Positions 42,351 to 54,300 of a DNA stretch of 64,000 nt are shown piece after piece (within the stretch, counting starts at the first letter, position 1; the number at the start of each line of letters is the position of its first letter). Location: assembly GCA_018389105.1 (NCBI GenBank), contig JACATO010001127.1, forward strand, positions 496,001 to 560,000. Direction: 5' to 3'. A program made the position numbers and the translations under genes. The notes under the pieces were generated by a model. The model did not search any database, was not told the DNA's origin, and saw only the letters and a list, made by a program, of their open reading frames with translations. The DNA is from Nautilus pompilius (lineage: Eukaryota; Mollusca; Cephalopoda; Nautilida; Nautilidae).

Positions 42351-45300
42351 AGATCTAAAGCACAGAATATGGCAATGTACCAACTTTTAAACCCAGGACA
42401 GCGAGAGAGAGAGAGAGAGCACATTCCAACAAATGGAAGCTTTTATTAGAAACAGTCTCAGCTTGCCGACAAATCTCGGAATCGTCGCGATCACACGCGC
42501 TCAGCACAGACTGAGAGACAAATCAGAATGTTCTAGTGAACTGTTTTGCAGAATTTTTTTTGGGGTGGGGTGGGGGGTATATGGTTCTGGGAATTTCAAA
42601 AGTGGGGCAGAAAGCCAAATACAACTTTAACAGGGTTCGCTGAAGTGGAAACATCTGTTCGTAGGATCCTTAAATCCGATTAACAATTTTTGCAGATGCA
42701 TTATTCAAAAACCCATCACACTTATGAACTTAGCTGACAAGTTCTCCATAATTGCCTAAAATCAATCTAACTTAAAATAAAAATCCCTGAATTTTTTATG
42801 AAGACGTTTTGTGCAGCATCAAGCCCCCGCCCGTCCTGTTACCTGATAACATCCTCATCTTTATTTTAGACAATAGCCCACTAACTTCCTTTTGGGATTA
42901 ATCTAAAAAAAAAAAAAAAAAAACGCCAGTGTCATCTTTTCCATTTTTCTCTTTCAATCAGGATTTAAGAGACGGAGCTGGGGTGAAGAACCTCAGAAAG
43001 GCCTCCTTGGAATGATAAATCCTTCACCTAAATGGTATGAATGTGGAGTGGCGATACCGTGAACTTGTTTTGTGCCTGATGCTCAACACCCTCACACCAG
43101 CAGCTGCTCCATCACACAAACACTGGCTGGGGAAATAGGCTTACTTCATATCACCTGACAGTCATCGCCAGGTACTTGTCAGGTTACTTGGAACTGTTTA
43201 CTAAAGAGCAGAAGTTGTTGTGTAAATATATGTATAGTCTGCAGGTGTTTGTCAGAATGGTCTATTTATCAAGGAAATGCCCAGAAAGGTAAGGCTTACT
43301 TTGTACATACAGTTGGTTTTCTTTTGGGGTATTCTAAATCACCATATATATATAAGCAAACAATTACTAAAACATGGAATTCATCAAAAAAAAGATATGA
43401 AAAGATGGAAACATAATTTTAAAAGTTTTCTCTGTTTTATTTTTCTTAAAGTTTTCAAAGAAAATAGAGGTGGTCTTATACATTTTCTTTTTTCACTGAT
43501 GAAAACAGTATTTCTGAACAATGCATTACCACTTAAAATTGGACTATTGCTTGATGGAAACATTAAAAATTTGAGAAATGCTATGCTACATATCTGCTTT
43601 AAATATAGTTGAAAACATTCACTGAAAAGCAGCTACGGACCACGGACTTATAACCAATGGACTTTAAACTGTAAATACAAATTCCCAATTCATCAAATAT
43701 CTGAATACAAGTTTCGATAAATGCAATACCTCTGCTTCACTTAATAGTTCAGTTAATATGCACATTCTCTTGTTCCTTTTCTCATCATATTTCACTATCT
43801 GGGTTGGCAATGTTTGGATGAAAATACATTTTTAGATTTATATTTTACTCTTAAAAAAAAAGAAGAATTGCACACCTCAAAGGCATGTACGAGCCAGAAT
43901 AAAAACCCAAGCACCTTTTTTGATGTCATTCCATAAAATTATCCAACCCCACCAGCTGTACTAGAGGACAGAGACTGAGGTTTTACTTGTTGTTAAGAAT
44001 CTTTATTGAAAAAATTGGCTTATACTATTTTAAACTGTATTCCATCCCCAAAAGGACAAGCCTCTAACATAGCATAACATTTATATATATATATAAGAAA
44101 ATTCAAATAATTTGAGATTCATTTATAAACAACTTACACTAGTCATCATACATTGGTTACAGCTGAGATGGTTCACTGGCCACAGATCCTATACTGACAT
44201 TAAAGATGATAGAAACATAATTAACTGTTGTTTTATCTGAAATGTAAGCAAAGATCCATCAAAGCAGAAGTAACATCGTAAGATGAGCATTTCATGATCT
44301 ATTCTATAACACTGAAGCATCACTATATATCAAAACCATAATCGTTTAGAGGAATAAAATATGGACTAATTAAAATATGCTTATTAAAAATTTTGTAACA
44401 GGGATCCTCTTAAAATTATAATTGAAAATGTGTTATTAATTTTATAATGCACCAAATAAAACAAACTTCTTTACAATTATTTCTGAATGAAAAATGAAAT
44501 ACCAGTTTTACCTGCTTGATACTAAAATTTAAAGATCCAACTGCTATTTATCCTATTTTGTATAAACTATCTTGAAACTTGTTAATTAAAAAAGGAATTT
44601 AAAGTGCTGTGTGAACAATGCAAACAAACAAAAATTATTGTTTTATAAGACATCTTGTGTGTGCTGTACTATACAAATACTTCAAGAAATAAAAATGTGC
44701 TAATGAAATTTCCTTTATTTTGGGTCAGTGATTGAGTGATTTACATTCTGCTTATCTATCTCACTAATTTAAGAAAATGGTTCTATTTACAAACACTGAA
44801 ACACAGTGCAATGGCAGAAATACTAATGCTTGCTATAAGAACACCATTAAAAATTAAATGTGGTCTCTTCCGCTGCATAGGTATAATATGCATTTCCTGT
44901 GTAAAATGTGCAGAGACTTATATATCAGTGGGCCCACTGGTCCTGTACATTTTCACGGTGTAGTGAACTGATTATAAAAAACAACTAAGAATCTAATGTG
45001 GTAACTTTTTAGAAATAAATAATTACAGAAAGGGTACATACAAAAAAGAAAAGAATAGTACATAAACCATACACAGTAAGTACTAGAAGACTTTGACAAA
45101 TTGGCTACATCTAGAATTACGAGTGAATTAAAAAGTCAGAGGCAGAAAATGTGTTTGGTTAGTGGGGGGGGGGAATTTAATGTTTTTTTTTCATTTTTTT
45201 TTTAAACAACCACCACTTATTCTAATTTATTTCTTAAACAAATAAGCACTTGTTTGATGATCACAAAAAACTTCCAAAGCTTTGATTTAGTTACTCGATG

Positions 45301-48300
45301 AGGGGGAATTAAGTGGTTTGGTTAGTCGGAGAAAATATTGCGGAAAACCACTGCTTCAGGTGATCATCACTGCACCCCCAGTTTTCCTCAGGGCTATGCC
45401 CTAATAACAGCAACAGAGAAAGAAACATAGGCCCTTTAGTTACCTCTACTGACATAGGGGCGGAAGGTGTCCAGACTGTCTAGTTTCTAGAGGTAACACA
45501 CCACCAATGTCTCTTTGCTCTCATCAGCAAGGTGAGTGTATATATATATATATACAGATATCCGTTATCTAACCTCTACTACCTATCTTTAAAAGAGCAT
45601 TTTTTTTTGTTTTTTTTAAGATTCTACCCTCCCTTGCTAGTAAAAGAACATAACCTCAGACTACTTCATATTACTAGGAAATGTTTGTAACAAAGTCAGA
45701 ATCTGCCACTTCAAGAGATTAATATTTACACTTCTGTTGCATCAATACGACGACATTCTTGGGGGTCTGAATTTAAAGATCATACTATACAGTGTTAAAT
45801 GGAGATAATATAAAGATAATAACAAAGGTACAAATTAGGACAAATAATCTTTTAAAAAATTGAGTTTAAATTTTACACACACACACACACAAAAGCATAT
45901 TAATAATAGTTATATAACATATCATGAAAATTTGTTAAGGAATGGTTTATACACCTTATTTGATTCAGCCAACCTTGCATTGTTCAGTGTTATTACCGTA
46001 TCCATTACAATATTGGTAGCACAAGATATTTAATTTTTATAAACAAATAACAAAACCAAGAAAAATTTGGCAAAGACAAACTAGCAATTATGCATTGCAT
46101 TTGTAATTTTTGCCAAGGGAGGTAATCAAATGCATACATGATTATCGATGTCACCTAAAGTTTTAATTGAAAACAAATAAAAAGGTTATTTATATACAAC
46201 AACAGAATGCATGCACAGGTGAAAGTGACAGACTCAAAATCTTTCGTCTTTATTCAGTGCACAAAGGGAAGGAAAATTTTGGAAAAATGAATGTAAATTA
46301 CATTTCCATACTTTCACAGCCAATAAAGAGGATTCTGCTCCTTATGGGTCTCTGGAGAATGAGAGATATCAAGAAATATTACACCTGATTCTGGTTACTG
46401 ATTAGAATAACTGTAATTTTGCTAAGGAATTAAAAAAAAAAAAGGGTTGCAGTTCATGGAACACAGATGTGGCAAGGCTCTTTTGAATAAGTAAAATGTT
46501 TGGGGAAGCAATTAGAAGTATCAGGCTGTTTTGTGACCTTTGGTATGATAAGAAACCAATCAAGAGAGAAAGGGGAGGTAAGATAATGTTTATCTGTATT
46601 ATTCAGCAGAAACTTTCCTGATTAAAAAGAAATTGCTTCTTATTTTGTTTATTTAAAAAAAAAAACAACAGCTGATGGTGGAAGCACATTAATGTAGAGC
46701 ACTAAGAAGAATCTGCTGAAAATTTTATATAAAAAAAATAGCAAACAAGTTTCTAAACAATTCATTTCTTCTCAGCTAGCGAGTTCTCATCACAAAAGTT
46801 CAATCTAGTTATATCCTAATAATTATTTTAAAACTGAATTAATTAATACCTATTCTGAGATTTAATGATTTAAATTACTATAGTCAGGAAAAAAAAAACA
46901 AAGTTAAAAAGGGTGAATAATATTAAGAAAATAAAGGAAAAGTTGCCAGTTACCCTTATGCTAAAATAAGTTTTTTTCTGCATATGGCTGAGAGGTTTAT
47001 GTACCTGACAAAAGTATTCTCTATAAAAAAATTTTTTTCTTTTTTTTACATTTTCATTTACCTACAGCTTCATGTGTTTGTAACATTTTAGGATATCTGT
47101 TTATTATTTTATTGCACATAATTTAACTAACACGCTCTGATGATTCATGTATCTTCCATGTATTTTTGAAGAGCATTTTTAATGGCACCAGACCCAACAA
47201 TCTATTTAGGGTGATTCTATGAACTGGCCACACTCTATGAATCAATATACAAAGAGCCACTTTAACTTTGAACCAGCAGCCCATTCTACCACAATTATTT
47301 CCTATTGTGAAAAACATTATGAAATGTAGTTTCAAACAACTAAATATTCTAAATACCTTAATCTGATCCTCCTACAACTGTCTGTATGCAAATCTGGCAG
47401 TTTTAACATCAGCAATCACTCAGCATATGACAAATGCCCCATACCTTTCACTAAATAAAATCTTTGTTGTAAATGTTTCTTTTAAAACATGCTATCTATA
47501 CCTCTACCGCATATGCTAGATAAAGCCTATTAACCAGTACCATACAAAGCAAAGCCAAGACTTCTTAGTTTTTATGCTTGATAATCCTACTAGAAATATA
47601 CCAATGTTCTTAGCTCTTTCAGTGAAGCATTTAAAACAGAAGCAACAATGATGTAACCACACAGATTGTATTTCAGGCACTGGAGTTCGATGATTAATTC
47701 TCAAGTGTCTGCTCTAACATCCTCATTAGTTAACCTGCCATCTACTTTGGTATTATCACAAATAATTTAATGTCTTCCTTAACAGCTAAAACTTTGAGCT
47801 GCTGGACATTGAACAACCAGGAAACCAATTCATCTGGATCTGTGATTAACAACCACCACTAAACCTGCTTGGATCTAGAAACTTCAGCATATGGAATTTC
47901 CTATCCTCTTTTATTGTAATGACACTGAAAAAACTCCCATTGAACAGATCAGTTATAGCTTTGCCACTGTCAAGAAATTTGCTTCCTTTGAGTGAACTAA
48001 CAGATAGGTAAGTTCTAAATATTTTTAAGAGATGCATTAGAAAGCCCTTACATGTTACCTGACTGTCAGTTTATTTCACTCGGACAGCGTTTGGGTGTCA
48101 GTCTATTAGAGGCTGTCAGTTTATATTTTCAACGAATATCAATTCTAAACCACAACTACAGTATGTATTTTTGCGAAAAGCAACAGGGCAATATAAAGGT
48201 TATATTCAATACCAGTACGGACTACCTACATTGTACCTACGTTTTAACAACAAATGCATCACATCGCCCACACACACTTATTCTTCATCTTCACTGATAT

Positions 48301-51300
48301 CCTCGATCTGTGGTTCATTGTCCGAGTCCTCCTCGTCGTCCTCCAATCCGAAGTTATTGAGTGACACAATTGGGCCCGTTGGATCCTCTCGAATCTGCTG
48401 CAGCTTCTCAACAAGGTCCGCTTGTGCAGCGAAGCAGCCCTCTCCCTCTCTGAAGCACTTGATTTGCCTATCCATACTCCCATCTGAGGGCAAGTTCAGA
48501 CCACAGGTCTGGAAGGAGTGTTGAATCATCTCGGGAGTGACCGTGTTCCAGGCTTCCATGATCCAGCGGCACTGGTCTTCCAAGCTTGGTGGACAGAGGT
48601 TCCCAGCAGCTGTCTCCCTTTGGCCTCTGCAGCCACTGCTCTAGATCTTCACCAGCTTCGCCTTGAACGGCCTGTTCCAGACAACATCTGCAGCCTGGAT
48701 CAGTCCTGTGCAGCCACCCAGAATCACTGCCATATCAATTCCCAATCCTCAGACAGCCTCCTTCATTTCCTGGGAGGTGTGACAGCAGGAGGAGTCCCAG
48801 ACAAGGAGCCACCGTTTGAAGGCGAATGCTCCAACCACCTTTTTCAGGAACAACAGAGTAGCTTCTTGGTCATTCCAAACCTTGTGATTATACGTGATCA
48901 GGAGCCCAGAAAACTGCTTCTCTAAGACTGGGAGAGACCGAACCCGCCGAAGAACCAAGTTCGGCTTGAGCTTTGTCCCATCAGCTTTCGCAGCCAGCAT
49001 CACTGTGAAGTGAGTCTTCTCCCGTCCGGCCGTACGAACAGTGACCTCACAGGAGCCCCGCTCCGTCACGGTTGTCGACGGAACTAGCTCCAGCCAGGTG
49101 GTGGTTTGGTCGCAGGCAATGATGCAGTCCGGACTGTAAGCGTGCTTCTTTTGCAATTTCTGGACATAGCACATGAAGTCTACGATCTTTGGAATGAAGT
49201 TTTCAGGCAGCTTCTGAGCCATACTTGTCTTCCGTTGCAACGAGAGGCTGTTTCGAGTCATGAACTTGTCAAGCCAACCTCGACTGGCCGAGAACTTGGC
49301 TTCTAAACCCAGCTCTCCATTTTGCTGAAGCTCTTTGAAGATTTTCGCTGCCTCGTCCATAAGCTTTTTCCAACTAACCATCTTGCGCTGCGAGCGCTTC
49401 TGACAAACAAAGTCCAGCACGCGATCATCGATACGACCATCAGCAATCAGATGTCACCCACCACCAGCCAGACGAGCTCTCTTCTTTCCACCCTTGCTTT
49501 CTTCCACTTTGATCCAATTCAATAGGTGTTGACGACTGATTCTCTTTGCTCGCGCAGTCGCCAAAACATTCTTTCCAGACTGCTTCCAGGCATCCAAACA
49601 GGAAAGTTTGAACTCCACAGTGAACTTTTTTCTTTTTTCGCCTTTCCGAGATGCCAACACCACTTCTTCTTCTTTGCTCTCTGGCTCGGCAACAAACTCA
49701 ATATCAGCCATCTTCACTCGCAATGCACAGCGACAACAAACAAAACACTGATGAAGGAATGCGCAGCAACGGGCATTACAAGTAGGCTTCGGTTTTCGAG
49801 ACTTGATCAAGATTTTTATGAAGTCGAGATCGAGATTTGTTAGAATAGCATAGCTAACATGTACATCTATAAACTAACTTATTCTATATTTAAATTTTAA
49901 TTAAGTCAAGATGCTATACTTTTGGAAAAAAATAATAACATTCCTATGGCGTCGGTTGTTGTAGTTACGCTGAAACAACAGGGATATGTAAACTTAATCT
50001 GAATGTAACAAATATCGGCAGGGGGGTGAATGGCAGAAAAGAGTATAAATAATTTGAGAATAAAATACTCTTATATAGAAAATTGACTCAAAATACAACA
50101 GTTGGCCTTTATGATGCTGAATAATTACAAGATCATGAAAAAGTATCATAACAGAAATTGTTTTTTTAAACTAAAACATATATTAAAATATTCCAATAGT
50201 GAGCTTATGTCAAGAAATCCAAGAATACGTAGCCGGATACCGACCAGTGTTTCCCAGATAACACTATTTTAATTCCTATAATTTTGTATATTAACATAAC
50301 TAGGACCAAGTGGGAGGTGAAGCTGACCACGCATAATACTTGTGGAGAATAACACTGACTGACTGACGGTCAATTCCCCTATTGGTATATAGATTAAATT
50401 ATAGCGTTAACTGTGTGTATCAGCACGGCCGAGTGGTCAGTCCTATACGCTGCGTTAAGTCACAAAGTTATGGGCGTAGGTTCAAATCCGTCCACAGTTG
50501 GCATGCCATATAATTAGACTTCGGACTCTATCTCAATTTCCGAGACCTTGGGCAAAATTTACATAAAAATCTCGATCTCGACTTCATTAAAAATCTCAAT
50601 CTCGAGTCTTGACAAAGAAAAAAACCGATGCCTAATTACAAGCTGTTTTTAATAGTGCGAAATGTCAGTCTATTAGAGGCTGTCAGTTTAATAGAGGAAA
50701 TATGGTAACTAACTATATTTTCCCTTACACTTAATACAAGTACTTTTCTCAAATACATCACTAAGTTGTGACTCTGAAAAATGAGGGGGAAAGGGTCAAA
50801 ATTAAATTCTGAAAAGAACCAAGAAAACCTACTTGGGGATTAGAGAAGTTATGTAGTAGTACAAAATGAAATATTTCATTCTGGTCAAGTATGTAAACAA
50901 ACATTCCAAAATGTTAAAAAAGAAATGTCACTGATTTTGTAATGCTGCCTTTACTTCTATCACACTCTCTCTCACACACACACACCTAACATTAGCTACA
51001 CATTTTCAACTAACTTTTGTAATCATTAGAATGATTTGCCTGATCATACTTAATACAGCATGCTAGTTTTTAGTAAAAATGGGATGGAATAGAGGGATAT
51101 CTATCATTCATGTACATAGATGCTTACGTGTTTTTGTTGCAGAGATAAAAAATTCTCAGGTTATACCCCTTCAAGTTCATTTATATTAGCGCAAATGGTA
51201 TTCCCTTGTAAGCAGGTCCATTGAACATATAGCCCATCTAGGCCAATTATCAAAACAAACAGGCAGTTAGAGATTTTAAGGGCAGAGTATTTATTCCAAT

Positions 51301-54300
51301 CCAAGATCTCTAATGTCAACAAAAGAATCAGCACTGACCTGCAAAGGAATTATTTCAAAGCTGTTGACAATGAAAGCAAGAAAATTTATATTTGCATCAA
51401 GAGGAGAACTGATTCTTTTCCAGGCAAGCAGGAGTACTTCCTGATTTTCCTTCTCTTCAAGCATTCCATGGCTTTTCTCTAAGTAAACATTCATTACATC
51501 AAATGAACCCCACAATAGTGCTACCACACTTACAATCCACATGTCTCTCAAATTTCCAGAGGTATTCTGAATTTTACTGATACAAGTCCCAAGAAGGAAA
51601 GGTGGTCTAGCTTAGACAAAAGACAAGTGATGCTTACTGAGCTCTCAGCTCATATAAGAATTGCCCACTTAATTACTAAATACAAATGGTTGCACCAAAA
51701 TACTTGAAACACAGTATGACAGTGTTCATGTCTAACACCTGAAGTAAATATATGGAAAGCTTTAAACAAAATTATAGTGACAGAATAAAATTAATTTCTC
51801 AAAATTTTATTTAAAATAAATTTAAAAAAACAGAATAAAAGCTAACAATGGACAGAATATAAAATAAAATTTAAAATGCTATTTCTTTATCTAACATATT
51901 AACCCATGTACTGTAAATATCATGTGTTCTAGCAAACATTTAGAATATTAACTTCCAAAACATACTTTAAAAAGTCCAGCTCATAAGTTTGTCAAAATGG
52001 TAAAACTGATCTTCTTCCAAATAAATCCGCCTCTAATCCATTGGCAGTAAATCAAGTTATAAACGACAGCAAGGATACTGAACTGATCCATACCAGGTGT
52101 TTTTTGACTGACTCATTTTCTAATACAGGAAGTTCTCCCATCCAGCTCCTGAATAAATTTCCTGCCACTCTAAATAGCATAACCAAATGAGAATTAATGT
52201 ATCTTTACACTAGAAATCTATTTTAAAATATTCAAAAAATAATATTTATACTTCTGATAAAACTTGATTCTTCCACTATTTGTATTTAGAAACAACATAA
52301 TTAATAAAAAGTAAATACATCTATCTGTGATTTTCCAATGAAAACAAAAATCCTAAAAATAATATTTTCAATACATTACTTTCAACTGTATAATTTACAG
52401 AAAGTTAAAAAATTCTCATATTTGTGCATCATCAAAACTGGGAAGGAAAAAATTGAAAAGAAGAAGAAATAACTAAAAATAATATTTAGATTTTGTTCTC
52501 CAAAAGAGCGTGTAATTGTGCTAGGGCCATCTGTTGGGTAAAGCCACACTTCAAACAAGGAACAGAACTCTCCACTGCCCAGTCCACCAGCTCCTGACAT
52601 CAGATCCTAAACAAACATTAACTAGAAGCATCATAGCCTGACTAGCTTCTCCAAATAAATCAAAGTAACAGCAGGTGGCTTGTGTTACCTGCTATAAACA
52701 GCTAGCATGGCTGGACTGCTCTTTCTGGCTTCACAACTGAGTAAGGACACAGTGGAGACAGGATAATAAGGTATTCTAACAAAAGTGGGGGTGGTTGTTG
52801 TTGAGGGTTTTTTTAACAAAAAAAAAAAGTACTGACATCTGGTTTGGGTGGGGGGGGCTGTTAAGAAGTTAAGATGATGCCTGATGACAAAACTCACTGT
52901 CAGGAGATTCTGATGTGGTACAAATAAGAAAGAAATTTTTCTTAAAATATTACCATTCTGATTAAAGCCAAAAGCAAACCATAACAGTAAACTAGACTGG
53001 TCTATTTCAGCTCTCCTACACTGTAACAAGACAGACAGCCTGATTAATGTACAGTTGAACAGCATTATTCTACTATATTTATTCTACCAGCCTAAAGCCA
53101 GCAAAGACAGACCGACAACTACCTACCATAAACAATTGGTGTACGACCCCGATGACTGCAAAACCCTGAAGAATCTGAAAGCTTTGCAGTAAGAATCCGC
53201 AGACTGGTGGTGTACGAAGATATTTTCACTGCTCTTACCAACTAAAACAGCCCTGATGTAACAATATATCCTGCTGGATTTCATTAGTGGAAACTCATTT
53301 AAAAGATGTCCTAAATGAAAGTCTCTTCCTCCTTTTCAAAGGAATAAACAATCTGTACACTATAAATAGCAGCCACTCCAGCAGCACAGTACACATGGTG
53401 TGTAGTGAAAAGCAGTGCATGTGAACACCAACAATTGCGCATTTGGAAATGGCCACAAGCAGTCTTCCTTTGGTCATGACATCTTGTATGTAGTAGAGCC
53501 TTGAAATAGTCCTGTTCCCACAGGCAGTCATTTACCCTTTCCAAGCACAGGGTGTATATTATATTTAACTTTCTTTTGCAATCAGCCACACCAGATATGT
53601 TAATAAGGTGGTTCATACCCCTGATAACACCACACACACACACACATTTTGCACAAGACAAAGCTAAACAATTTTAGTTAAGCTCTATTTTCTTTATTAT
53701 TATTAATTTTTACTTCTTTCTTTCTTTTAGCAATTTTTCAAATAAACAACAGTTCAGAATTCTCCGCTCCTTGGAGAGTTCAGAAACGATAAGCTACAAT
53801 TAAAAAAACAAAAACGACTAAATCGTTTTAAGAAAATTAGAGCAAAGTTTATACCCTTGCTGTTCCATAAAAGTGTGCACCAGACAAGTCCCTAGCATGA
53901 TGCCCCTGTGACGGACGAGTTAACCAGTAACGAGTGCAGAACGTGCACGCAGAGAAGTCCCTATTAGAGCTTTTCATTTGTATGTGACAGAGGAAACTCA
54001 GGTTACCAGCTTATGAAGAAGAATGCCGAGCAACCAAGACAGGGGTACACCAAACCAAGGTTAGCCCAAGCATGGACCAATCAAACTCAGGCTCTCCAGG
54101 CTAGCAGTCTAACCGCTGGCCCACCCATACCCCCACCCTTTCACTATCTTAGAACTTGAGACAGACATTTTCCTTTGATAACCATTTTTTTTTTTACACA
54201 GATGTTCCTCATTTCTGCATTTATAAGCTTAAATCTGCACTTCAGCCAACCTTCAAAATTGAACCAAAAGAAAACTAATACTTTTTTAAACATCAAAATT

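Larger units (their letters stand above)
48096..50690 (-). mobile_element. Decayed pogo/Tigger-like DNA transposon region
   Basis: The transposase frame (next entry) lies between two identical 28-base direct repeats at 48,096-48,123 and 50,663-50,690. Each repeat contains TGTCAGT twice around CTATTAGAGGC. Motifs of the form CTATTAAACTGACA are common in the ends of jerky/Tigger-type elements, but here the two copies are direct, not inverted, so true ends are uncertain. The region may also include a later SINE-like insertion (50,409-50,640). Confidence 0.6.

Noticed and set aside
43030-43128. Open minus-strand stretch overlapping the nested gene's last exon
   Set aside because: It has splice-like borders but no partner exon; the plus-strand reading has a matching donor and phase.
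50409-50499. Functional tRNA gene
   Set aside because: T-stem mismatches and extra bases before the D arm; better read as a SINE head or pseudogene.
51291-51551. Minus-strand frame containing LDANINF and a nearby KFERHVD in another frame
   Set aside because: Fragments are in different frames, followed by stops, and the motif order of a PLAT domain is absent.
52382-52616. Minus-strand frame with [10 protein letters not shown], first taken as a PLAT last third
   Set aside because: No usable donor follows, the F-x-C-x-R-W-L and EDDG motifs are absent, and exon 4 joins exon 5 in phase without it.
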